DNA from: Teichococcus oryzae
GTDB lineage: Bacteria > Pseudomonadota > Alphaproteobacteria > Acetobacterales > Acetobacteraceae
NCBI RefSeq assembly: GCF_008386565.1
Contig: NZ_VUKA01000002.1
Location: forward strand, 62,001 to 126,000
DNA length: 64,000 bases
Direction of reading: 5' to 3'
Both the position numbers and the translations under genes were made by a program. Below are positions 44,076 through 50,980 of the stretch, in pieces. The notes below the pieces were generated by a model. That model saw only the letters and a list, made by a program, of their open reading frames with translations. It was not told the DNA's origin and made no database searches. The first letter of the stretch is position 1, and each line of letters opens with the position of its first letter.

Positions 44076-44118
44076 GGCAGCGGATGCTCCGCACATTCCG
44101 GCGAGCGGCAGGATATTC

Positions 44119-44136
44119 CGTTTCCAATTCGAAACG
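44119..44136. promoter_or_regulatory. Inverted repeat upstream of doxX-like gene
   Basis: CGTTTC-CAATTC-GAAACG, perfect 6-bp arms, inside a locally AT-rich stretch (44111-44146) that is also bounded by GATA and TATC. It lies about 42 bp before the DoxX gene start, a suitable operator position. Cognate regulator unknown. Confidence 0.5.
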
Positions 44137-44177
44137 AAATCGGTATCGCTGCCGCCCGCCAAACGCGGAAACAACAT

Positions 44178-44618
44178 ATGCCCCATCTGATCGGCTCCAT
44201 CCTGAACAGCGCCCTGGTTGAGCTTCTGGCGCGCGTTCTGCTCACCCTGCCCTTCTGGGGCAGCGGCATGGCGAAGCTCATCGACTTCGAGGGCGGCGTG
44301 GCGGAGATGGCGATGTTCGGCCTGAACCCACCCGCCTTGTTCAACACCCTGACCATCATCACCCAATTGGGTGGATCAGTGCTGGTGATCCTGAACCGCT
44401 GGACCTGGCTCGGCGCCGGGGCGCTGGGCGTGTTCACCGCCCTGACCATCCCCATCGTGCACCGCTTCTGGGCGATGGAGGGTGACCGTGCCATCCACGC
44501 CTTCCACACCGCCACTGAGCATGTGGGCATGATCGGCGGGCTGGTGATCGTTTCGGTGCTGGCGCACCGGCAACGCGGCCGCTCCCGGCAGGGCCTGCTC
44601 GGCGTGCCGGCGGAATAA
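44178..44618 (+). CDS. DoxX-family membrane protein
   Basis: 146-residue protein with four predicted membrane helices; the first carries the family pattern LLARVLLTLPFWGSGMAKLIDF, followed by MAMFGLNPPALFNTLTIITQLGG and later helices ending at IGGLVIVSVLAHRQ. DoxX-like proteins act in thiol/redox stress or quinone-linked electron transfer in some bacteria, but most are uncharacterised. ATG at 44178. It has an own AT-rich upstream region with an inverted repeat, so it is probably transcribed separately from the small CobW-like gene. Confidence 0.88.
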   Translation: MPHLIGSILNSALVELLARVLLTLPFWGSGMAKLIDFEGGVAEMAMFGLNPPALFNTLTIITQLGGSVLVILNRWTWLGAGALGVFTALTIPIVHRFWAMEGDRAIHAFHTATEHVGMIGGLVIVSVLAHRQRGRSRQGLLGVPAE

Positions 44619-44697
44619 GCTGCCACCGGCGGCGCGGCGCCGAAGCCATCCACCGCCCAGGCCATCCATCACCCAGGCTGTCGTCACCGGGACATGC

Positions 44698-46014
44698 TCA
44701 TCCTCCCGCCATCTCTCCCGGCAGCGGCAGGGCCGGAGTGGCGGGCGGCGCGTCATCCATCTCGGCGGATTCGATGCGGGCGCCGGTGCGCAGGATCTTG
44801 TCCGTGCTGATGTCGATCATGCGGATGTCGTCCTGCGCCTGGGTGAAGTGCGATTTCAGCTTGCCCACCCGGTCGTTCAGCCGGTTCAGGTCGGCCATCA
44901 GCCGCGCCACCTCCTCGCGGATGCGGCCGGCCTGGGCCCGCATCCGCACATCCTGCATCAGCGAGCGCATCGCCGAGAGCATCGCCCACAGCGTGGTGGG
45001 GGAGGCGATATAGACCCGCCGGCGCTGCGCCTCGTCCACCACGGCGGTGAAGCCGGTGTGCAGCTCGGCGAACACCGCCTCGGAGGGGACGAACAGGATC
45101 GCGGCCTCGGCGGTTTCGCCGGGGATCAGGTATTTGCGGGCGATGTCATCGACATGGCGGCGCATATCGGCGCTGAACTGCCGGCCGGCGGCGGTGCGGG
45201 CGCCGACATCCTCGGCGGCGTCGCGCCAGCCTTGCCAGGCTTCCAGCGGGAATTTGCTGTCCACCGCCACCGGGCCGGGCGGATAGGGCAGCCGGATCAG
45301 GCAATCGCAGCGCGTGCCATTGGACAGGGTGTGCTGCCAGGCGAAGCCATCCGGCGGCAGGCGGTCCTCGATCAGCTGGCGCAGCTGCATCTCGCCAAAG
45401 GCGCCGCGCTGCTGCTTGTTGCCCAGGATGGCGGCGAGGCTGTTCACCTGCCCGCCCAGCGCCTCCATGTTCTGCCGCGCGGCGTCGATCACCGCCAGCC
45501 GCTCCTGGATCTGCCCCGCCGTGTCCTGCGCCCGCTGGGCGGATTCCGCCAGGTTGCGCGCCAGCCTCTCACCCTGCGCCGCCAGCGCCGCGTCCAGCCG
45601 CTCGTTCTGCGCCGCGATGGCCTGGTTGAGCGCGAGGTTGGCGGCGGCGAGCCGGTCATTCTGCTTGCCCAGCGCATGGGCGATGCTGTCGGTGATGCCC
45701 TGGGTGGAGCGCGCCAGCCGGTCCGCCATGGCCCGCTCCTGCGCGGCGAGGCGGTCATTCTGCGCCCTGAGCGCGGCGTCGAGGCGGCGGGCCGACAGGT
45801 CCAGCCGCTCGGCCAGGGCGTGGTCCTGCTGCGCCAGCCGGTCGGCGGTCAGGGCGGCGAGGCGCTCCTGCGTCCCGGCCACGGCTTCCAGCTTGCCGGC
45901 CAGCAGCGCCAAGGCATCGGATGGCACGCCGGAGGGGCGGCGCAGGGCCAGCACCAGCAGCAGCAACGCCACCGGCGCGGCCGCGAGGGACAAGGGCAGC
46001 AGCCATTCAGGCAT
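44698..46014 (-). CDS. rmuC: DNA recombination protein RmuC homologue
   Basis: 438-residue protein with one N-terminal membrane helix (LLPLSLAAAPVALLLLVLAL), a long coiled coil about residues 35-185 with repeated R/QNDRLAAQ heptads, and the RmuC nuclease-like domain (about 205-400: NKQQRGAFGEMQLRQLIEDRLPPDGF, VAVDSKFPLEAW, AILFVPSEAVFAEL, in parts). RmuC limits inversions at short inverted repeats in E. coli and is related to restriction-type nucleases. Start 46014 chosen by GGAG 7 nt upstream and by the membrane helix. Divergent from the XRE-cupin gene. Confidence 0.93.
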   Translation of the reverse strand: MPEWLLPLSLAAAPVALLLLVLALRRPSGVPSDALALLAGKLEAVAGTQERLAALTADRLAQQDHALAERLDLSARRLDAALRAQNDRLAAQERAMADRLARSTQGITDSIAHALGKQNDRLAAANLALNQAIAAQNERLDAALAAQGERLARNLAESAQRAQDTAGQIQERLAVIDAARQNMEALGGQVNSLAAILGNKQQRGAFGEMQLRQLIEDRLPPDGFAWQHTLSNGTRCDCLIRLPYPPGPVAVDSKFPLEAWQGWRDAAEDVGARTAAGRQFSADMRRHVDDIARKYLIPGETAEAAILFVPSEAVFAELHTGFTAVVDEAQRRRVYIASPTTLWAMLSAMRSLMQDVRMRAQAGRIREEVARLMADLNRLNDRVGKLKSHFTQAQDDIRMIDISTDKILRTGARIESAEMDDAPPATPALPLPGEMAGG

Positions 46015-46084
46015 GCGCGACTCCAGGCAGAAGGCGCCCATGATAGGAACCAAACAGAAACAGCGCGAGACACCGCTTGACGAC

Positions 46085-46125
46085 GCTCTCTCGGATGAGA
46101 AATTCTCTCCAATATGAGAGAGAGC
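46085..46125. promoter_or_regulatory. Nested inverted repeats over the XRE-cupin start
   Basis: Outer arms GCTCTCTC (46085-46092) and GAGAGAGC (46118-46125) flank an inner palindrome GAGAA-A-TTCTC (46097-46107). The outer right arm covers codons 2-4 of the XRE-cupin gene (ATG 46114), so a bound repressor would block initiation. Autoregulation inferred; repeats seen directly. Confidence 0.55.
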
Positions 46126-46689
46126 CTCGCCGATCCCCTGGAGGCGCGCCTGGCCGCCCGCCTCGCCGCCCTGCGCGCGGAACAGGGCTGGTCGCTCGAC
46201 ACCCTGGCCGAGCGCACCGGGATCAGCCGCCCCACCCTGTCCCGCCTGGAACGTGGTGAGGCCAGCCCCACCGCCACCATGCTGGGCCGGCTTTGCACCG
46301 CCTATGGCCGCACCCTGTCCCGGCTGATGACGGAGGTGGAGGAAGCGGCGCCGCGCCTCATCCCCTGCGCCATCCAGCCTTGCTGGACCGATCCGGAAAG
46401 CGGCTTCCGGCGCCGCATCCTTTCGCCGCCTGGCGGCGGGCTGCGCGGGGAGATGCTGGAAGGCACCCTGCCCGCCGGCGCCAGCGTCACCTACGACACC
46501 GCGCCGCAACCGGGACTGGAGCATCATCTCTGGATGCTGGAAGGCAGGCTGGAACTGACGGTGGAAGGAGAAACGCACCGCCTCTGCCCCGGGGATTGCC
46601 TGCGATACCGCCTGTTCGGCCCCAGCCACTTCCATTGCCCCGCCGGCGGGGCGCCCGCGCGCTACGTGCTGGCGCTTTGCCCGCCCTGA
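46114..46689 (+). CDS. XRE-cupin transcriptional regulator
   Basis: 191-residue regulator: N-terminal XRE helix-turn-helix (about residues 12-66, with LAERTGISRPTLSRLERGEASPT) and a C-terminal cupin ligand domain (about 105-185, HHLWMLEGRLELTVEGETHRLCPGDCLRY in parts). This architecture controls catabolic or detoxification genes, the cupin sensing a small molecule. The next gene, a GNAT acetyltransferase, is 10 nt downstream and is a probable target/co-transcribed partner. ATG 46114 lies inside nested inverted repeats that look autoregulatory; no clear Shine-Dalgarno. Confidence 0.92.
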   Translation: MRESLADPLEARLAARLAALRAEQGWSLDTLAERTGISRPTLSRLERGEASPTATMLGRLCTAYGRTLSRLMTEVEEAAPRLIPCAIQPCWTDPESGFRRRILSPPGGGLRGEMLEGTLPAGASVTYDTAPQPGLEHHLWMLEGRLELTVEGETHRLCPGDCLRYRLFGPSHFHCPAGGAPARYVLALCPP

Positions 46690-46699
46690 AAGGCCCGCC

Positions 46700-47212
46700 A
46701 TGATCCAGGAACTGTCCGCCGACGCCCTGCCCGCCGCCCTGCCGGAGCTGGCGGAGATGCTCCAGGCCTGCGTCGACGATGGCGCCAGCATCGGCTTCCT
46801 GCCGCCCCTGGCCGCCAGGGATGCCGCCGCCTTCTGGCAGGGGCTGCACCCTTCCCTGTCGGATGGCAGCCGGCGCATGCTGGTGGCGCGGCGGGAAGGG
46901 CGGGTCGTCGGCACGGGATCGCTGGTGCCGGCCGGCCTGCCGAATGGCCGCCACCGGGCGGAAATCTCCAAGCTGATGGTGCATCCCGCCGCCCGCAGGC
47001 TGGGTATCGGCCGGGCGCTGATGCTGGCCCTGGAAGCCATGGCGGCCAGCGATGGCCGCTGGCTGCTGGTGCTGGACACGCTGAGCGGCGATGCGGGGGA
47101 AGCGCTGTATCGCAGCCTGGGCTGGCAGGAAGCGGGGCAGATCCCGGATTTCGCCCTGGTGCCGGGCGGCACGGGGGCCACGACCTACATGTTCAAGCGG
47201 CTCGCCGCCTGA
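46700..47212 (+). CDS. GNAT-family N-acetyltransferase
   Basis: 170-residue acetyl-CoA-dependent N-acetyltransferase. The acetyl-CoA loop HPAARRLGIGRALM (motif A, about residues 95-108), preceded by the AEISKLMV strand, and LGWQEAGQIPDFALVPGG are typical. The overall sequence resembles the tabtoxin-resistance-like/putrescine-type GNATs (LDTLSGDAGEALYRSLGW), often involved in detoxifying an amine. Substrate unknown. ATG 46700 with AAAGG upstream; paired with the XRE-cupin regulator. Confidence 0.9.
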   Translation: MIQELSADALPAALPELAEMLQACVDDGASIGFLPPLAARDAAAFWQGLHPSLSDGSRRMLVARREGRVVGTGSLVPAGLPNGRHRAEISKLMVHPAARRLGIGRALMLALEAMAASDGRWLLVLDTLSGDAGEALYRSLGWQEAGQIPDFALVPGGTGATTYMFKRLAA

Positions 47213-47255
47213 CGCCGGCATACCGCGCCAGGGACCGGCGCCCTTGCGGCCCTTC

Positions 47256-47277
47256 ATACCCTACCCAGGTAGGGTAT
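47256..47277. promoter_or_regulatory. Perfect operator palindrome of dmeR-dmeF
   Basis: ATACCCTACC-CA-GGTAGGGTAT: 10-bp arms with a 2-bp centre, ending at the base before the dmeR ATG (47278). G/C tracts flanked by AT are typical of CsoR/RcnR/FrmR-family operators. GGTAGGG may double as the ribosome binding site, so binding would block both transcription and initiation. Confidence 0.85.
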
Positions 47278-47550
47278 ATGCATCTGCAAGAGAAACGGCA
47301 GCCCCTGGTTAACCGCGTCCACCGGATCGCCGGACAGCTGGAGGCGGTGGAGCGCGCCCTGCTGGAAGGGGCCGATTGCGCCACCACCCTGCAGCGCGTC
47401 GCCGCCGTGCGCGGCGCGGTGAACGGCCTGCTGGACGAGATCGTGGAAGACCATCTGCGCGAGCATGTCGCCCGGCCCGGCCTGTCCGACGCCCAGCGCG
47501 CCGCCGGCGCCGAGGAGTTGATCGTCGTGATCCGCCGCTATTCCAGATAG
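47278..47550 (+). CDS. dmeR: DmeR-like CsoR/RcnR-family metal-sensing repressor
   Basis: 90-residue all-helical tetrameric repressor. Aligned with E. coli RcnR (H3, C35, H60, H64), it has H2, C34 (GADCATTLQ), H59 and H63 (EDHLREHV), i.e. the full Ni/Co ligand set; FrmR-type formaldehyde sensors lack the last histidine. VRGAVNGLLDEIVEDH is the family core. It is 9 nt upstream of dmeF, matching the dmeRF Ni/Co-responsive operon known in Rhizobium. The start is unusual in abutting a perfect operator palindrome. Confidence 0.9.
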   Translation: MHLQEKRQPLVNRVHRIAGQLEAVERALLEGADCATTLQRVAAVRGAVNGLLDEIVEDHLREHVARPGLSDAQRAAGAEELIVVIRRYSR

Positions 47551-47559
47551 GACGCCGCC

Positions 47560-48480
47560 ATGGCCGAGCCGCACAGCCATGTCTTCCTGGGCCGCGCGCA
47601 TGACGAGAATGCGCGCCGCACCCTTTGGGTCGTGCTGCTGAGCGCGGCCATGATGGTGGCGGAAATCGCCGCCGGCCTTGCCTTCGGCTCCATGGCGCTG
47701 CTGGCGGACGGGGTTCACATGGCCACCCATGCCGGCGCCCTGGCCATTGCCGCCGCCGCCTATGCCTTTGCCCGCCGGCACGCGCATGACCGCCGCTTTT
47801 CCTTTGGCACCGGCAAGGTGGGGGATCTGGCGGGCTTCGCATCGGCCCTGGTGCTGGTCCTGTTCGCCCTCGGCATCGCGGCCGAATCGGCGGCGCGGCT
47901 GGTGAGCCCGGGCGACGTGGCCTTCGGCCAGGCCGCGCTGGTGGCGGTGATCGGCCTGGCGGTGAACCTGCTCAGCGCGCTGCTGCTGTCGGGCGGCCAC
48001 CGCCATCACGGGGGCGGCCATGGGCATGACGGCCACCACAGCCATCACCACCACGGGCATGGCGACAACAATCTGCGCTCCGCCTATCTGCACGTCCTGG
48101 CCGATGCGCTGACCTCGGTGCTGGCTATCCTGGCCTTGCTGGGCGGCTATTTCCTGGGCTGGGCCTGGCTCGATCCCGCCATGGGCATGCTGGGCGCGGC
48201 GGTGATCGCCCGCTGGTCCTGGAGCCTGATGCGCGACACCGCCGCCATGCTGCTGGACGTCACCGACCCGCGGCTGGAAGCGGAAATCCGCGCCCGCCTC
48301 GACGATGGCGGCGGGACGCGCATCACCGACCTGCATGTCTGGCGCGTCGGGCCGGAGGCCCATGCCGCGATCGTCAGCGTCAGCGGCGGTCTGGCGGTGG
48401 AGGCCGTCCGCGGGCGGCTGGCGCCGATCCACGGGCTGGCGCATGTCACGGTGGAATGCCGGGGCCAATCCGCGACTTGA
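47560..48480 (+). CDS. dmeF: DmeF-type CDF Co/Ni efflux transporter
   Basis: 306-residue six-helix inner-membrane antiporter expelling Co2+ and Ni2+. Metal motifs: LLADGVHMATHAGAL in helix 2, RFSFGTGKVGDLAGF in the loop, and HVLADALTSVLAI in helix 5. Between helices 4 and 5 lies a strongly His-rich cytosolic loop (GGHRHHGGGHGHDGHHSHHHH, about residues 146-166; first 20 residues typical), characteristic of DmeF. Co-transcribed with dmeR. A terminator-like hairpin lies 50 nt downstream. Confidence 0.94.
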   Translation: MAEPHSHVFLGRAHDENARRTLWVVLLSAAMMVAEIAAGLAFGSMALLADGVHMATHAGALAIAAAAYAFARRHAHDRRFSFGTGKVGDLAGFASALVLVLFALGIAAESAARLVSPGDVAFGQAALVAVIGLAVNLLSALLLSGGHRHHGGGHGHDGHHSHHHHGHGDNNLRSAYLHVLADALTSVLAILALLGGYFLGWAWLDPAMGMLGAAVIARWSWSLMRDTAAMLLDVTDPRLEAEIRARLDDGGGTRITDLHVWRVGPEAHAAIVSVSGGLAVEAVRGRLAPIHGLAHVTVECRGQSAT

Positions 48481-48529
48481 TATTGTGCAATCATATCTAT
48501 CACGGTATCTAGCGGCGGATTGTTGATCG

Positions 48530-48552
48530 AAGGGGAGCGAGACGCCCCTTTT
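48530..48552 (+). terminator. Probable intrinsic terminator after dmeF
   Basis: Stem AAGGGG (48530-48535) and CCCCTT (48545-48550) with a 9-nt loop, then TT. It lies between dmeF and the monooxygenase gene (ATG 48569), in an interval whose first part (48481-48525) is AT-rich and may hold the next promoter; if so the hairpin would be in that gene's leader. Confidence 0.5.
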
Positions 48553-48568
48553 CCGGGATTCCCGCCGC

Positions 48569-49927
48569 ATGCCTGCTTCCTCCCCGCGCCAGATGCGCCT
48601 TGGATTGTTCCTGCTTTCCACCGGGCATCACATCGCCGGCTGGCGGCATCCCGGCGCGCAGGCCGACATGCCCACCAGCATCCGCGCCTTCGCGGAGATC
48701 GCCCGCATGGCCGAGGCCGCGCGCTTCGACATGCTGTTCCTGGCCGACAACAACTGCGTGCCGCAGACCGACTGGCCGGCGGTGCGCCGCACCACCCGCG
48801 CCAACATCTTCGAGCCGATCGCGCTGCTCTCCGCCCTGTCGGTGGTGACGGAGCGCATCGGCCTCGTCGCCACCGGCTCCACCACCTATTCCGAGCCGTA
48901 TCACATCGCCCGCGCCTTCGGCACGCTGGACCACATCTCGGGCGGGCGGGCCGGCTGGAACATCGTCACCACCTCCAACAGCAACGAGGCGTGGAATTTC
49001 GGCCGCGACAGCCACATGGCGCATGCCGACCGCTATCGTCGCGCCGCCGAGTTCGTGGAGGTGACAAAGGGGCTGTGGGACAGCTTCGCCGATGATGCCC
49101 TGGTCCGCGACGTGGAAAGCGGGATCTACTTCGACGCCGGCAAGCTGCGCGTGCTGGACCATCAGGGCGAGCATTTCACCGTGCGCGGCCCGCTGAACCT
49201 GGCGCGCCCGCCGCAGGGCCACCCGGTGCTGGTGCAGGCCGGCGGGTCGGAGGCCGGCCGCGACCTCGCCGCCCGCACCGCCGAGGTGATCTTCGCCGTC
49301 AACCAGGCGCTGCCCGACGCGCAGGAATTCTACGCCGACATCAAGCGCCGCCTCCTCGCGCATGGCCGCGACGCCGAGGCGGTGAAGGTGATGCCCGGCC
49401 TGTTCCCCGTGGTAGGCCGCACGCGCGCCGAGGCGGAGGACCGCATGGCGGAGCTGCAACGCCTGCTGCACCCGGATGTCGGCCTGTCGCTGCTGTCCTT
49501 CCTGACCGGCGGCTTCGACTTCTCGCCCTATGACGTGGACGGCCCCCTGCCGGAGCTGCCCGACACCGATGTGGGCAAGGCGCGGCTGAAGGTGATCGCC
49601 GACCTGGCGAAGCGCGAGAACCTGTCGATCCGCCAGCTTTACGAGCGCATCGCCGTGTCGCGCGGGCACCACATGGTGGTGGGCAGCGCGGCGGAGATCG
49701 CCGACCGCATGCAGGAATGGTTCGAGGGTGGCGCGGCGGACGGCTTCAACGTCATGCCCCCCACCTTCCCGGAGGGCTTCCGCGCCTTCACCGAGCTTGT
49801 CGTGCCCGAATTGCAGCGGCGCGGATTGTTCCGCACCGAATACAGCGGCGCCACGCTGCGTGAGCATCTGGGGCTGGCCCGCCCCCCGCACGCGGCGCGC
49901 GGCCATGTCGCGCTGCCCCCCGCCTGA
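48569..49927 (+). CDS. NtaA/SnaA/DszA-family FMNH2-dependent monooxygenase
   Basis: 452-residue flavin-dependent monooxygenase of the bacterial luciferase-like fold, NtaA/DmoA branch; members oxidise aminopolycarboxylates, dibenzothiophene sulfone, dimethyl sulfide and similar substrates with reduced FMN from a separate reductase. Typical segments: RFDMLFLADN, LLSALSVVTERIGLVATGSTTYSEPYHIAR (in parts), GRAGWNIVTTSN, HPVLVQAGGSEAGRDLAA, FNVMPPTFPEGFRAF. Start ATG 48569; MRLGLF a few codons later is possible. Followed 14 nt later by a Bug-type binding protein, suggesting uptake and oxidation of one organic substrate. Confidence 0.93.
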   Translation: MPASSPRQMRLGLFLLSTGHHIAGWRHPGAQADMPTSIRAFAEIARMAEAARFDMLFLADNNCVPQTDWPAVRRTTRANIFEPIALLSALSVVTERIGLVATGSTTYSEPYHIARAFGTLDHISGGRAGWNIVTTSNSNEAWNFGRDSHMAHADRYRRAAEFVEVTKGLWDSFADDALVRDVESGIYFDAGKLRVLDHQGEHFTVRGPLNLARPPQGHPVLVQAGGSEAGRDLAARTAEVIFAVNQALPDAQEFYADIKRRLLAHGRDAEAVKVMPGLFPVVGRTRAEAEDRMAELQRLLHPDVGLSLLSFLTGGFDFSPYDVDGPLPELPDTDVGKARLKVIADLAKRENLSIRQLYERIAVSRGHHMVVGSAAEIADRMQEWFEGGAADGFNVMPPTFPEGFRAFTELVVPELQRRGLFRTEYSGATLREHLGLARPPHAARGHVALPPA

Positions 49928-49941
49928 ACCGGAACATCACC

Positions 49942-50937
49942 ATGAACCGCATCAGCCGCCGCGCCGCGCTGGGCCTGCTGGCCGCGCCCGCCCTCCTCGC
50001 CCCGCCCCGCGCCGCCCGCGCCGCTTCCCCGCCCGCCTCCCCCGCCTGGGCGCCAAGCCATCCGGTCCGCATCATCGTGCCCTTCCCGGCGGGGGGCGGG
50101 CTCGACCTGATCGGCCGCGTGCTGGCCGAGGCCTGGTCCCCGGTCCTCGGCCAGCCGGTGGTGGTGGAAAACAAGGCCGGCGCCGCCGGCGCGCTCGGCA
50201 TCGAGCAGGTGTTCCGCGCCGCGCCGGATGGCCACACCCTGGGCATCACCTCCGCCGGCAACGTCACCATCGGCCCGCTGCTGCGCAAAACGCCCTATGA
50301 CCCGATGGCGCTGACCCATGTCAGCCGGATGACCACCAGCCCGCTGCTGCTGGTGGCGCGCAAGGACCTGCCGGCGGCCGACCTCGATGCCTTCCTGGCC
50401 TGGGCGCGGGCGAAGCCGCGGGAGGTGCGCTTCGGCTCCGGCGGCATCGGCTCATCGACGCATCTGGCGCAGGCGCTGCTGAACATCCGGCTCGGCACCG
50501 ACATGCTGCACATCCCGTATCGCGGCACGGCGCCGCTGCTGACCGACCTTGCCGCCGGCATCGTCGATGTGGGCTTCAGCGACGCGGCGGTGTGGCCGAT
50601 GATCGACCAGGGCACGCTGCGGCTGCTGGCCGTGTCCACCGCCGAGCCCTGGGCGCGCTCGCCCGGGACGCCCGTGCTGGACGGCAAGGCCGGCGAGTTC
50701 CGCGTCAACAACTGGTACGGGCTGGTGGCGCCGCCGGGCCTGCCGCCCGCCATCCTGGCGCGGCTGGAAGCCGAGGCGGCGAAGGCGCTGGCGCTGCCCC
50801 GGGTGCGGGACGCCTATGCCGCCTCCGGCTTCACCGCCGCGGCGCTGCCGGAGAGGGAATTCGCGCCTTACCTCGCCGGCGAGATCGCGCTGTGGAAAGG
50901 CGTGGTCACGGCGGCGAGGATCGAGGTCGAAAGCTGA
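49942..50937 (+). CDS. Bug-family (TctC-like) binding protein, second
   Basis: 331-residue periplasmic receptor of the tripartite tricarboxylate family. Tat-like leader MNRISRRAALGLLAAPALLA, cleavage near ARAAS. Family segments: VRIIVPFPAGGGLDLIGRVLAE, VVENKAGAAGALGIEQVF, HIPYRGTAPLLTDLAAGIVDVGF (in parts). It follows the monooxygenase gene by 14 nt and is likely co-transcribed; pairing with an oxygenase suggests the bound ligand is that enzyme's substrate or a relative. Distinct from the Bug protein at 31105. Confidence 0.93.
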   Translation: MNRISRRAALGLLAAPALLAPPRAARAASPPASPAWAPSHPVRIIVPFPAGGGLDLIGRVLAEAWSPVLGQPVVVENKAGAAGALGIEQVFRAAPDGHTLGITSAGNVTIGPLLRKTPYDPMALTHVSRMTTSPLLLVARKDLPAADLDAFLAWARAKPREVRFGSGGIGSSTHLAQALLNIRLGTDMLHIPYRGTAPLLTDLAAGIVDVGFSDAAVWPMIDQGTLRLLAVSTAEPWARSPGTPVLDGKAGEFRVNNWYGLVAPPGLPPAILARLEAEAAKALALPRVRDAYAASGFTAAALPEREFAPYLAGEIALWKGVVTAARIEVES

Positions 50938-50980
50938 ACAAACGCCGGAAGGAGCGGCGATCCTCCCTCCGGCCCCGCGC

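Noticed and set aside
39160..44190. 1676-codon open frame antisense to metH and the ArsR-methyltransferase
   Set aside because: Length results only from high GC and codon bias of the genuine genes; no domain, no plausible start, crosses several real genes and an operator.
47278..47550. FrmR (formaldehyde sensor) assignment for the CsoR-family repressor
   Set aside because: The fourth ligand His of the RcnR type is present and the partner gene is dmeF, not formaldehyde dehydrogenase.
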